Below, piece by piece: positions 8,231 to 16,731 of a stretch of DNA of 35,094 nucleotides (its first letter is position 1; every line of letters starts with the position of its first letter). Below the pieces are notes generated by a model. That model saw only the letters and a list, made by a program, of their open reading frames with translations. It did not search any database and was not told where the DNA came from. Made by a program: the position numbers and the translations under genes. Origin of the DNA: Chitinophagales bacterium (GTDB lineage: Bacteria; Bacteroidota; Bacteroidia; Chitinophagales; UBA2359); the NCBI GenBank assembly GCA_020628375.1, contig JAHDFD010000011.1, forward strand, positions 1-35,094, in the 5' to 3' direction.

Positions 8231-9478
8231 CTAAACGATTTCAATTAAGCCAGCTTCTTTTTTTCGGTTAAAATCCTGAATGAGTAAATGATAAGCTGAA
8301 ATACCAAAGATGTAAAGAATGACGGTTATATAGAAGATAGAGCCATACATAAAATCTGCTGATCTTAATGCTCTGAATATCATTGAGCTAATAAACCATG
8401 AACCTGACCAAATTGTAGAGGTAAGTGAAGCCATTAATTCCTGACTCTCTTTTCCTACATAGTACATAGTCATTTCTGAAGTCATTGGACCTGCTAGGTT
8501 CATTAATGGTTGACGTAAAACAAAACATAATATAGCAATAAAAACCATACCTTCTATATGATTGAAGAAATCAGTGGTTGCCATACCAAATAATGCAATA
8601 ACTGATAATGACTGTGTTATAGTTATTGCCTTGTACCCATACCTTTCTTTAATATTAGGAACATAAAGAATCGATAAGGAAACCATTCCTGCAACCAGGA
8701 TCATGATCATCGCAAATTGATTGGATTCTACACCGAATGAGTTGAAGAAAAAGAGATTAACAAATGGAATCGTTAATCCGGCTCCCGTTGCAATTAAAAT
8801 AGTTGGAATACTCGCCAAACCTATACTTTTCCAGTTATAATTATTTAAACTGAATTTGGAGTTATTATCAAAATTAGGTATAACTTCTTTATCTGTCATT
8901 CTGAAAATAAAGAATACTGAGAGCAAGCCAATTCCACCTAGCAGTTTCAGTAATAATTCTTCATTAAAAAAAACTGGATCTATAGTATTGAAAAAAGCAA
9001 TGAACATACCACTTGTAATAAGGCTGGTACTCCAGGTAGCTGAATTCAAAGAAATTCCCAAAGTATGGTTCTCAGGAGCTACATTTCTTAAAATATAAGA
9101 AATTGAGAGTATTCGGGTTGCACTATCACCAAGCCCCATAAATATGAAACTCAAATATATCTGCCAGGTATTGTTCCAGCTAACTGCGTAAACAAATGAA
9201 ATTGCAGATAAGGCAAAGACAATTGCATCAATAAAAAACAATGGTTTTAGCTTCCTGCCTTTTATAAATATGCCAAAAGGGACAGCAAAGAAAAGGGTTG
9301 AGGCAAATCTTACTGACCAATAAGTAGCAATTTGAGGATCTGCAATTCCTTCTTTGGACATAAAAATATTGGCAATCGTGAAAAATGAGGAATTGATAGA
9401 AAAGATTATCAATTCAGCCAATGCCATATACCATATACTGGCTTTAAGTATTTTATATTTTCCAAAGAAATTTTTCAT
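8231..9478 (-). CDS. Major facilitator superfamily transporter
   Basis: A 415-aa polytopic inner-membrane protein with about 12 hydrophobic segments in two halves, separated by a polar loop near residues 195-215 (DKEVIPNFDNNS). This is the MFS arrangement. No substrate-specific motif stands out; the second half has a conserved-looking RQPLMNLAGPMTSEM segment at the membrane boundary. It follows miaA by 29 bases, but a -7 element lies inside that gap, so it can be expressed alone. The substrate is unknown. Confidence 0.85.
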   Translation of the reverse strand: MKNFFGKYKILKASIWYMALAELIIFSINSSFFTIANIFMSKEGIADPQIATYWSVRFASTLFFAVPFGIFIKGRKLKPLFFIDAIVFALSAISFVYAVSWNNTWQIYLSFIFMGLGDSATRILSISYILRNVAPENHTLGISLNSATWSTSLITSGMFIAFFNTIDPVFFNEELLLKLLGGIGLLSVFFIFRMTDKEVIPNFDNNSKFSLNNYNWKSIGLASIPTILIATGAGLTIPFVNLFFFNSFGVESNQFAMIMILVAGMVSLSILYVPNIKERYGYKAITITQSLSVIALFGMATTDFFNHIEGMVFIAILCFVLRQPLMNLAGPMTSEMTMYYVGKESQELMASLTSTIWSGSWFISSMIFRALRSADFMYGSIFYITVILYIFGISAYHLLIQDFNRKKEAGLIEIV

Positions 9479-9486
9479 GGAAGGCG

Positions 9487-9494
9487 CAAAGGTA
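9487..9494 (-). promoter_or_regulatory. -7 promoter element for the MFS gene, 8 bases from its ATG
   Basis: Minus-strand TACCTTTG fits TAnnTTTG exactly. Only 8 bases (CGCCTTCC) separate it from the ATG at 9478, so transcription probably begins at or within a few bases of the start codon. Confidence 0.65.
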
Positions 9495-9507
9495 GTTAAG
9501 TATTGTT

Positions 9508-10434
9508 CTAAACACCATACTCAATTTCTGATAAAATAAATTCTTTGATTTTATTTATATCTTTTGGGTGAAACCATTGAGTATCAGTTTCTTTTCTTAA
9601 CCATGTAAGTTGTCTTTTAGCGTATCTTCTGCTGTTTCTTTTTATCAATCTTTTTGCTTCGGGCAAATCGATATTACCCTCAAAATAGTTAAACAACTCA
9701 GCGTAGCCAACAGTTTGTAAGGCATTATTTGACTTGAATTCTGTTACACGCTTGACTTCTTCTAATAATCCGGCTTCAAACATTTGGTCAACTCTTAGAT
9801 TAATGCGCTCGTATAATTCTTCACGATCTCTGTTCAAGATGACCTTTATGACCTTAAACGGTCTTTTCTTTATATTTTGCTGCTGAAAACTAATTATGCT
9901 TTTTCCACTCGATAAAAAAACTTCTATACCTCTGATCAATCTATGAGGATTTTGCTGATCTACCTTCTGAAAGTATTCAGGATCAAGATTATTAAGTTTT
10001 TCCTGAAGGAACTTAATACCATGTTCTTCAAATGATTTGATTAAATCATTTCTCAATGTTTCGTTTTTAGGAGGCAAGTCATCTAAACCACTTAAAACTG
10101 CTTTAACATATAAGCCGGAACCTCCTGTAAGTATTACTGCTTTGCTTTTACTGTGTAAATTTTTAATTTTTTGAATTGCATCTTTTTCAAATTTACCTGC
10201 CGAGTAATCCTGATCTAAGTTTAAAAAAGCAATAAAATGGTGTTTGGCAGATTGAAGTTCATTAGTGTCAGGCTGAGCTGTTCCAATGGGGATATTTTTA
10301 TAAAATTGGCGCGAATCGCTGGAAATGATTTCTGCATCCAGGATTTGCGCCAATTGAATACTAATAGCTGTTTTACCAACAGCAGTTGGACCTAAAACAG
10401 CTACTAGATAGTTTTTTTGAAAATCAGATTCCAA
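9508..10434 (-). CDS. miaA: tRNA dimethylallyltransferase MiaA
   Basis: Transfers a dimethylallyl group to N6 of A37 in tRNAs that read UNN codons. The P-loop GPTAVGKT is at 15-22, followed by SSDSRQFYKNIPIGTAQP, GGSGLYVKA and the tRNA-contacting C-terminal part (KRNSRRYAKRQLTWLR). The length of 308 aa is normal. The start is unusual: the codon is TTG and it follows the stop codon of the lysM gene directly, in the same reading frame (TAA-TTG). No ATG or GTG lies between that stop and the P-loop, so TTG is the only plausible normal start. The product is secure; the start mechanism is not. Confidence 0.95.
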   Translation of the reverse strand: MESDFQKNYLVAVLGPTAVGKTAISIQLAQILDAEIISSDSRQFYKNIPIGTAQPDTNELQSAKHHFIAFLNLDQDYSAGKFEKDAIQKIKNLHSKSKAVILTGGSGLYVKAVLSGLDDLPPKNETLRNDLIKSFEEHGIKFLQEKLNNLDPEYFQKVDQQNPHRLIRGIEVFLSSGKSIISFQQQNIKKRPFKVIKVILNRDREELYERINLRVDQMFEAGLLEEVKRVTEFKSNNALQTVGYAELFNYFEGNIDLPEAKRLIKRNSRRYAKRQLTWLRKETDTQWFHPKDINKIKEFILSEIEYGV

Positions 10435-10941
10435 TTAAGCTTCTAAAGAAGGTATTCTTAATACCTGACCCGGGTATATTTTATCAGGATCAGTTAACAT
10501 TGGTTTATTCGCTTCAAAAATAACAGGATATTTCATTGCATTCCCATAATAAGTTTTAGCGATCTTAGAAAGTGAATCTCCACTTACAACTGTATGGAAT
10601 TGAGCTTCTTGTTCAATTTTTGCTTCTTCTACAGCATCACCATAATCGATTGCAATATTATCTTCTACTTCTGCAATTCCTGCTACATTCCCAACAATTA
10701 ATATTGCTTTTTCACGATCTTCCATGCAACATGCTGTTCCACTGATAATTGCTCTTTCTCCATCAACCGTTACCGATAAATCTTGAATGTCAATTCCATA
10801 ATCCTGAACAGCATTTACTAATTCAATAGCCTTGGCCATGTTCAGATCATATTGTGATTGTTCTGTTTGTTCTTGCACTTCTTCGCTCTTACGACCAAAG
10901 ATTTTTGCTCCTGCATTTTTAACAAAAGAAAAGAGTCCCAT
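10435..10941 (-). CDS. lysM: BON-LysM protein, Kbp/YgaU-like
   Basis: A 168-aa cytoplasmic-type protein without a signal peptide. It starts MGLFSFVKNAG, as in E. coli Kbp (YgaU), a potassium-binding stress protein. A BON domain covers about residues 32-100 (GERAIISGTA) and a LysM domain 116-165 (VVSGDSLSKIAKTYYGN, then FEANKPML and IYPGQVLRIP), and the order and sequence match Kbp closely. An acidic or glutamine-rich stretch at 18-30 is longer than in E. coli. Its TAA is immediately followed by the TTG of miaA. Potassium sensing is inferred from the family only. Confidence 0.88.
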   Translation of the reverse strand: MGLFSFVKNAGAKIFGRKSEEVQEQTEQSQYDLNMAKAIELVNAVQDYGIDIQDLSVTVDGERAIISGTACCMEDREKAILIVGNVAGIAEVEDNIAIDYGDAVEEAKIEQEAQFHTVVSGDSLSKIAKTYYGNAMKYPVIFEANKPMLTDPDKIYPGQVLRIPSLEA

Positions 10942-11070
10942 CTATAAAAAATTTAAAAGTTATGAAAAATGGTAAAGATTAGTTTGCTACTCGTAACAAT
11001 AAATAATAAACTTGCGTAAATCAGTTACAATATTAACATTTTTATATTAACTTGTCTAAAAATTTTTGAT

Positions 11071-11661
11071 ATGTCAGAGAAAGAAAAGAATCTTAACAAA
11101 ATAGAACAAGTCAAGTTACTTCTTTTCGGTGAAACTATTCAGGATTTTGAGGAAAGAATAAAACACCTTGAAAATCTTGTTGAATCTAATGCCCGTTCTT
11201 TTGAAAAAGCTTTGTTGGACTCTAAAAATGAGTTACAGGATAATTTAGATAAAAGTAGTAATTCGCTTCAGAAAAAACTTAAAGATTCTAACACTAAATT
11301 GGGTACTCAGATCAAAGATACTCAAACAACTATTACTAATAATCTTAGCGCTACAAATTCTGAATTGGTGAATTTGATCAATTCTGAAAAGAATGAAATT
11401 ATTTCAAGTTTGAAGAATTCAGATAAATCGAAAGGTAATGAGATTAAAGCCCTAGAAAAGGCAACCGATAAAAAAGTTGACTCTTTAGATAAGAAATTAG
11501 ATAATGTCAAAAATGATATTTCTTCTCAACTGACTAAGCAACATGAAGAAATTATGAATACCTTCAAAAACTTTGATGTCAAGAAGGCTGAACGAAGAGA
11601 CGTAGAACAAGCTTTTGAAACAATGAGAAAAGCCTTTGAAGAAATAAGTAATGTTCTTTAA
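11071..11661 (+). CDS. Coiled-coil protein, first gene of the small-GTPase unit
   Basis: A 196-aa hydrophilic protein with no signal peptide or membrane segment. After residue 25 nearly the whole chain is heptad-like, rich in Lys, Asn, Ser and Asp, with repeated S-L-x-K-K/NS-E-L patterns, so it should form a long coiled coil. Residues 16-23 (LLLFGETI) resemble the segment ILFGDEI at 74-80 of the next protein. The C-terminus (VEQAFETMRKAFEEISNVL) is a short amphipathic helix. It lies 11 bp before the next gene on the same strand. I do not recognise a named family; from context it may be a scaffold or tether for the GTPase and its partner. Confidence 0.8.
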   Translation: MSEKEKNLNKIEQVKLLLFGETIQDFEERIKHLENLVESNARSFEKALLDSKNELQDNLDKSSNSLQKKLKDSNTKLGTQIKDTQTTITNNLSATNSELVNLINSEKNEIISSLKNSDKSKGNEIKALEKATDKKVDSLDKKLDNVKNDISSQLTKQHEEIMNTFKNFDVKKAERRDVEQAFETMRKAFEEISNVL

Positions 11662-11672
11662 ACCATATTTAA

Positions 11673-12695
11673 GTGCCTAAAAAGATTACCAATAGTAAAA
11701 AAAGCAACAACAATTCTATCGAAGATTCAATAAAATTAGAGACTAAAGACTCTTTAAAATTTTACGACAAGTTATTAGATGAAGAAAATCAGGTAGAAAC
11801 TGTTGATGATGTTGTTGAAGACAATACCAACGTCCATGTCAAAGAAAAAGAGTTGACACAGGAGGAGTATGTACTGAAACAACTTAGAGAAATACTATTT
11901 GGTGATGAAATCCGTAAAACAGAAAACCTTTCTCAAAATCTGAATCGAGTAATTCACGATGTTGGAGATATTAAGGAAGTAACTTTAGACGAATTAGGGT
12001 TTGAAAGTAAATTACATCCTTATATAGAAAATCATACGCTTTTTCTAAGAGATAACTTTGCCGATTTGTTTGGTGATAGTATCAGGCACACTGTTCAAAG
12101 ACAGATCAGAGAATCGAAAGATGAATTTATTGAGGCAATGTATCCTATTGTTATTCCAATGGTTAAACGGTATATTGCTAAAGAGTTCAAATTATTGAAT
12201 GAAAGATTAGAAAGAACCGCCAATCAAATTTTTAAGTTTTCATTTTGGAAAACCAAGTTCAGAGGGCTTATTACAGGAGTAGATCATACAGATATGTTCT
12301 TGCAAGAATTATATCAATCAAAAATTGAAGATATATTCATTATTCAAAAAGAAACTGGCTTGCTTATTGGTAAATTCATTATAGAAGATTCAGAAAGCGA
12401 TCGGGACATTGTTGCAGGTGCACTTACTGCAATAAAAGGTTTTGTAGAATCGGCGCTTGGTAAGACTTCTGTAGAATTAGAAAAAATTGATTATGGAGAA
12501 AATGCAATTCTACTCCATAATTATCACAAATTTTATTTTGCTGTAATGTGCAGCGGAACAGTTGGTCATTATTTTGTCCAAGAAATTAATGAGAAAATAT
12601 TGAACTTTGCAGAAGAATTTCTATTCGAAATTCCTGATGTAATAGATTCAAAAGTTTTTAAACAAAATTCACAACAATTACAAAAGTATTTCTAA
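11673..12695 (+). CDS. Conserved GTPase-partner protein, OmpA-family-like region without the OmpA domain
   Basis: A 340-aa soluble protein starting at GTG. Residues 1-65 are acidic and look disordered. ILFGDEI (74-80) opens a helical region. From about 120 to 310 it resembles the N-terminal part of large bacterial OmpA-family proteins encoded near small GTPases: an FGDSIRHTVQRQIRESKDEF-type segment, MYPIVIPMVKRYI, then a probable roadblock-like sensory fold with IEDIFIIQKETGLLIGKF, DIVAGALTAIKGFV and a final beta region. Unlike those proteins it stops before any peptidoglycan-binding OmpA domain and has no membrane segment. The stop is one base before the GTPase ATG, so the two are probably made together. 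A role as GTPase effector or regulator is inferred from the context and the resemblance. Confidence 0.75.
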   Translation: MPKKITNSKKSNNNSIEDSIKLETKDSLKFYDKLLDEENQVETVDDVVEDNTNVHVKEKELTQEEYVLKQLREILFGDEIRKTENLSQNLNRVIHDVGDIKEVTLDELGFESKLHPYIENHTLFLRDNFADLFGDSIRHTVQRQIRESKDEFIEAMYPIVIPMVKRYIAKEFKLLNERLERTANQIFKFSFWKTKFRGLITGVDHTDMFLQELYQSKIEDIFIIQKETGLLIGKFIIEDSESDRDIVAGALTAIKGFVESALGKTSVELEKIDYGENAILLHNYHKFYFAVMCSGTVGHYFVQEINEKILNFAEEFLFEIPDVIDSKVFKQNSQQLQKYF

Positions 12696-12696
12696 T

Positions 12697-13194
12697 ATGA
12701 CTGAAAAGAATGTAATAAAAAGAAAAATGTTAGTGTTAGGTACATTTTCAGTAGGAAAAACTTCATTGGTTAATAGATTTACCATGAATAAATTTTCGGA
12801 TATTTATGTGCCAACAATCGGCGTAAGTATAAAGAAAAAGTCAGTTGAATTAGAAGAATTGATCGTTGACCTAGTAATATGGGATATTGCTGATGTCGCC
12901 ACCTTTGATATTATTCCTGACCATTATTTAAGTGGTGCTCATGGCGCTGTACTTGTATTTGATCTAACCCGCCCTGAAACACTTGCTAAAACCCTTGAAG
13001 GTATTGAATCTTTCAAAGAGAAGTTACCGAGTACAGCAATAATTATTGTAGGTAATAAAGCAGATCTTATCGATGAGTCAATCGAGGATACTATTAATGA
13101 CAGAGGAATACTTGAAGTTCATACTAGTGCCAAATCTGGTGAAAATGTAGAGGAAATGTTTGAGAAATTAGCTAAACTCACCTTAGAAGTATAA
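12697..13194 (+). CDS. Ras/Rab-like small GTPase with atypical G3 motif
   Basis: A 165-aa single-domain small GTPase. G1 is GTFSVGKT (15-22), G2 is PTIGV with Thr40, G4 is NKAD (120-123) and G5 is TSAK (143-146), so guanine-nucleotide binding should be intact. G3 reads WDIAD (62-66) followed by VATF: the normally invariant Gly of DxxG is Asp66, and the Ras Gln61 position is Val. Intrinsic hydrolysis and the switch II movement may therefore be altered. There is no C-terminal lipidation cysteine, so membrane attachment, if any, must come through a partner. It is the last gene of a three-gene unit. It resembles the prokaryotic Ras-superfamily proteins rather than Era/Obg types; the process it controls is unknown. 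Confidence 0.88.
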   Translation: MTEKNVIKRKMLVLGTFSVGKTSLVNRFTMNKFSDIYVPTIGVSIKKKSVELEELIVDLVIWDIADVATFDIIPDHYLSGAHGAVLVFDLTRPETLAKTLEGIESFKEKLPSTAIIIVGNKADLIDESIEDTINDRGILEVHTSAKSGENVEEMFEKLAKLTLEV

Positions 13195-13254
13195 TAACAA
13201 CTGAGATAGCAACTTTCTGTATAATTATTTTGTTCATCAATGACAGGCAAACGA

Positions 13255-13262
13255 TAACTTTG
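13255..13262 (+). promoter_or_regulatory. -7 promoter element for cca
   Basis: TAACTTTG matches TAnnTTTG. A TTTG at 13229-13232 could be the -33 element, with a 22-base spacer, slightly long. The cca start follows 26 bases downstream. Confidence 0.55.
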
Positions 13263-13288
13263 CCAATTTCTTCATGTAATATTTAATT

Positions 13289-14713
13289 GTGCAGTTAGTT
13301 AATAAAATACCTGAACATATACTTTCTTATATAAAAGAAATTGGAAAAGAAGCTGATTCGCTGAATTTGGAAGCATATCTAGTTGGTGGTATTGTTCGTG
13401 ACCTCATACTTAACAGACCTTGTAAAGACATAGATATAGTTTGTATAGGAAGTGGAATTGAATTAGCTAAACAAAGCTCTTTCAAAATTGAAAGTGCAAG
13501 CAAGGTTGCGATTTTTAAAAACTTTGGTACAGCACAATTTACAGTGCAGGATCTTGAGTTTGAATTTGTTGGTGCCAGAAAAGAATCTTATCGTCAGGAT
13601 TCAAGAAAGCCTATTGTTGAGGATGGAACACTTACGGATGACCAAAACCGAAGAGACTTCACAATAAACGCACTGGCAATTTCTATCAACAAAAATAATT
13701 TTGGCAATCTGATAGATCCTTTCAATGGAGTTGAAGATCTTAAGAAAAGAACGATCAAAACACCTCTTGATCCTGATATTACTTATAGCGATGATCCTTT
13801 AAGAATGATGAGAGCCATTAGGTTTGCTAGCCAGTTACAATTTTCAATAGCAGAAAAATCTTATGAATCTATTAAGAAAAATGCTGAAAGGATCAAAATT
13901 GTAAGTATGGAAAGGATTGCCATAGAATTAAATAAGATCATTCTTAGTCCTAAGCCATCAATAGGTTTTAAGTTGCTTTATAACAGTGGCCTATTGCACT
14001 TTGTCTTGCCAGAATTAGCAAAGCTTCAATTTGTTAAGGAAAAAAATGGAGTTAGGCATAAAGACAACTTTTATCATACACTTGAGGTTTTAGATAACTT
14101 GAGTAAAAACACTGATGATCTGTGGTTAAGATGGTCGGCGATCTTACACGATATAGCGAAACCACCGACACAACGCTTTCATGAAGAACATGGATGGACT
14201 TTTCACGGTCATGAAGTTGTTGGTGCCAAAATGGTTCCTAAAATTTTTAAAAGACTCAGGCTCCCGCTCGATGGTAAAATGAAATATGTTCAAAAGCTTG
14301 TTGCACTTCATTTAAGACCAATTAGTTTAACGAAAGAAAATATTACAGATTCAGCTGTTCGTCGTTTATTATTCGATGCAGGTGATGATATTGATGATCT
14401 GATGTTGCTGGCACAAGCAGATATTACTTCTAAAAATGAACGAAAAGTAAAACGTTATTTAAGTAATTATGAAATACTTAAAGTGCGTTTGAGTGAAGTT
14501 GAAGAGAGTGATAAACTTCGTAACTGGCAACCACCAATTTCAGGTAATACCATTATGGAAACATTTCAGCTAAAACCTTGCAAAGAAATTGGTATTATTA
14601 AAAATGCCATTAGAGAAGCAATACTAGACGGCGAAATTCCAAATGAATATGAACCTGCTTTTGAATTTATGAAAAATGAAGCTGCCAAGTTAGGAATTTC
14701 TGTTGAAGTGTAA
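13289..14713 (+). CDS. cca: CCA tRNA nucleotidyltransferase / poly(A)-polymerase-type enzyme with HD domain
   Basis: Adds or repairs the 3' CCA of tRNAs. The 474-aa protein has the class II nucleotidyltransferase head: GGIVRD at 33-38 and the metal-binding DID at 47-49, followed by RRDFTINALA and DPLRMMRAIRFA, then an RNA-binding helical part. The C-terminal half carries an HD domain (WSAILHDIAKP, HGHEVVGA), which in other bacteria gives phosphohydrolase activity. Poly(A) polymerase I belongs to the same superfamily, but the HD domain and the lineage favour CCA activity. I use the GTG start: an ATG 15 bases upstream is followed at once by a stop codon. Confidence 0.92.
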   Translation: MQLVNKIPEHILSYIKEIGKEADSLNLEAYLVGGIVRDLILNRPCKDIDIVCIGSGIELAKQSSFKIESASKVAIFKNFGTAQFTVQDLEFEFVGARKESYRQDSRKPIVEDGTLTDDQNRRDFTINALAISINKNNFGNLIDPFNGVEDLKKRTIKTPLDPDITYSDDPLRMMRAIRFASQLQFSIAEKSYESIKKNAERIKIVSMERIAIELNKIILSPKPSIGFKLLYNSGLLHFVLPELAKLQFVKEKNGVRHKDNFYHTLEVLDNLSKNTDDLWLRWSAILHDIAKPPTQRFHEEHGWTFHGHEVVGAKMVPKIFKRLRLPLDGKMKYVQKLVALHLRPISLTKENITDSAVRRLLFDAGDDIDDLMLLAQADITSKNERKVKRYLSNYEILKVRLSEVEESDKLRNWQPPISGNTIMETFQLKPCKEIGIIKNAIREAILDGEIPNEYEPAFEFMKNEAAKLGISVEV

Positions 14714-14796
14714 TTTTTTATATATCTGAATTATGAAATGTTGATAACTTATTTGACAGTTACAAGTTTCAAATAGAAATTAATTATCAAATAATA

Positions 14797-14804
14797 TAGT
14801 TTTG
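14797..14804 (+). promoter_or_regulatory. -7 promoter element for trpS, 4 bases from its ATG
   Basis: TAGTTTTG fits TAnnTTTG exactly and is separated from the ATG at 14809 only by CGCC. Transcription would then start at or inside the start codon region, giving a leaderless or nearly leaderless mRNA. No good -33 element is visible. Confidence 0.6.
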
Positions 14805-14808
14805 CGCC

Positions 14809-15834
14809 ATGAATCAGGATGCAACCAATAAAGAAATAGTTGTTAGTGGAATAAGACCAACTGGAAAGGTACATTTAGGTAATTATCTGGGAGCAATAAA
14901 GAATTTTATTCCGATGCAGGATGAGTTTGATACTTGCTATTATTTTATTGCCGATTATCATTCACTAACTACCCATAACGATGCAAATGAATTACCAGTT
15001 CATGTTAAAAGATCATTGGCGACTTACCTTGCTTGTGGTTTGAATCCTGATAAAGCGATCGTTTATTTGCAAAGTGATTTACCTCAAATTCCGGAGTTGT
15101 ATTTGTTGCTTAATATGTTTGCTCATAAGGGAGAGTTGGAAAAGTGTACAACTTTCAAAGAAAAAATAAGAACGCCAGGTCAAACGGTTAATGCAGGATT
15201 ATTAACCTATCCGGTATTAATGGCAGCCGATATTATAATTCACAAAGCAAATAAAGTTCCGGTTGGAAAAGATCAACAACAGCATCTTGAAATGACGAGG
15301 ACTTTTGCGAATCGTTTTAATCATTTAACTGAAACGACGTTTTTTCCTGAACCCCAGGGCTTTAGTTATGGAGAATCGTTGATGAAAATTTTAAGCCTTG
15401 ATGGAAGTGGGGCCAAAATGAGTAAATCTGATGCTAATGAAAATAATTCTATTTTCCTGTTAGATGATGATAAAACCATTACTAAAAAAATTAAACGTGC
15501 AAAAACCGATACCGGACCAACAGAAAAAAATAGTCCATTAACACCTGGCATCGAAGCCTTATTTGGAATTATGGATTGTGTTTCTGCGCCGGAAATAGTT
15601 GCTGATTACAAGAAACAATACGCTGACTGTACCATAAAGTATGGTTACTTGAAATTACAATTGGCTGAAGATCTTATCAATTATCTGGGACCAATAAGAG
15701 AAAAGATCATTCAATTAGAAAACGATACAGACTATTTAGCTGAAGTAGTAGAAAAAGGAGGAGAAAAAGCTAGAGAAAGTGCACAAAAAACTGTCGATGG
15801 AGTTCGTAAATTACTCGGAATTCAATACTTTTGA
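14809..15834 (+). CDS. trpS: Tryptophanyl-tRNA synthetase
   Basis: Class I aminoacyl-tRNA synthetase that charges tRNA-Trp in the cytoplasm. The HIGH-type motif is HLGN at 22-25 in SGIRPTGKVHLGNY, and the KMSKS loop is at 203-207 (GAKMSKSDAN). MAADIIIHKANKVPVGKDQQQHLE is the usual tryptophan-binding segment. The 341-aa length is typical. It is followed 43 bp later by the deoxynucleoside kinase on the same strand, with no terminator between, so the two may be cotranscribed. Confidence 0.97.
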   Translation: MNQDATNKEIVVSGIRPTGKVHLGNYLGAIKNFIPMQDEFDTCYYFIADYHSLTTHNDANELPVHVKRSLATYLACGLNPDKAIVYLQSDLPQIPELYLLLNMFAHKGELEKCTTFKEKIRTPGQTVNAGLLTYPVLMAADIIIHKANKVPVGKDQQQHLEMTRTFANRFNHLTETTFFPEPQGFSYGESLMKILSLDGSGAKMSKSDANENNSIFLLDDDKTITKKIKRAKTDTGPTEKNSPLTPGIEALFGIMDCVSAPEIVADYKKQYADCTIKYGYLKLQLAEDLINYLGPIREKIIQLENDTDYLAEVVEKGGEKARESAQKTVDGVRKLLGIQYF

Positions 15835-15877
15835 TACATAGATTAATTTCATTCAAAAAAACCTCAACTTCGAAAAA

Positions 15878-16510
15878 ATGAGCCAAAAAAAAGTGCATCA
15901 CATAGCTATTTCCGGCAATATTGGAGCTGGTAAAACTTCACTTGCCGAATTATTAGGTGAGCATTATGGTTGGCACATTCAATATGAAGATGTTGAAGAC
16001 AATCCTTATTTAGCAGATTTTTATGCTGATATGAGTCGATGGTCTTTTAACCTCCAGATCTATTTCTTACATAGTCGTTACCGACAAGTTTTAGAAACCC
16101 GAAAAAGTAAAGTAACAACTATACAAGATCGTACGATCTATGAAGATGCTAAGATTTTCGCGCCCAATTTAAGAGATATGGGGGTGATGAATATGCGCGA
16201 TTTTAATAATTATGAAGCGCTGTTCAGTACAATGGTTTCTCAGGTAAAACCGCCAGACATTCTGATTTACCTGCGTGCTTCTATAGAAAAATTGGTAAGT
16301 CAGATCGCTAAAAGAGGTCGTGCTTACGAAGATGGAATAAGAATAGATTACCTTAAACGACTTAATAATTATTATAATGACTGGATCGACAGTTACGATC
16401 TTGGGCCGCTATTGATTATTGATGTCGATAATGTTGACTTTGTTTCTAATAAGGAAGATTTTGGCGAAATTGTCAATAAAATAAATGCAGAATTATACGG
16501 ATTGTTTTAA
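15878..16510 (+). CDS. Deoxynucleoside kinase
   Basis: Cytoplasmic salvage enzyme that phosphorylates deoxynucleosides to their monophosphates. The P-loop GNIGAGKT is at 13-20. QYEDVEDNPYLADFY and DRTIYED (84-90) correspond to the substrate-binding Glu and the DRS-type motif of the dCK/dGK family, and LRASIEKLVSQIAKRGRAYE is the LID region. The length, 210 aa, is normal. Sequence alone does not say whether deoxyadenosine, deoxyguanosine or deoxycytidine is preferred; in Bacteroidota genomes it is often annotated simply as deoxynucleoside kinase. Confidence 0.92.
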   Translation: MSQKKVHHIAISGNIGAGKTSLAELLGEHYGWHIQYEDVEDNPYLADFYADMSRWSFNLQIYFLHSRYRQVLETRKSKVTTIQDRTIYEDAKIFAPNLRDMGVMNMRDFNNYEALFSTMVSQVKPPDILIYLRASIEKLVSQIAKRGRAYEDGIRIDYLKRLNNYYNDWIDSYDLGPLLIIDVDNVDFVSNKEDFGEIVNKINAELYGLF

Positions 16511-16731
16511 TAGGGTAGTAATGCAGATGTAAGGTTTAAGTTTGCCCTCTAGTATAAATATTTATCTAATCAAGAATATCTACTGGTCAGGAGACACAGC
16601 ATAGCTTCATCCTAAGCTGTTCAATATGTGATAAAATCTCTATACGTTTTTGAGTTTTAAAACTGTGTCAAACAGAGGTTCCAGAATCAGCAAAACCTAA
16701 CTTGTAAAAATGATACAATAAAAAAGCCTTG
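16511..16731. other. Intergenic stretch before the repeat array
   Basis: No gene is visible. The only notable item is a perfect 12-base AT palindrome (AGTTTTAAAACT at 16654-16665). No recognisable terminator follows the kinase gene. Confidence 0.4.
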
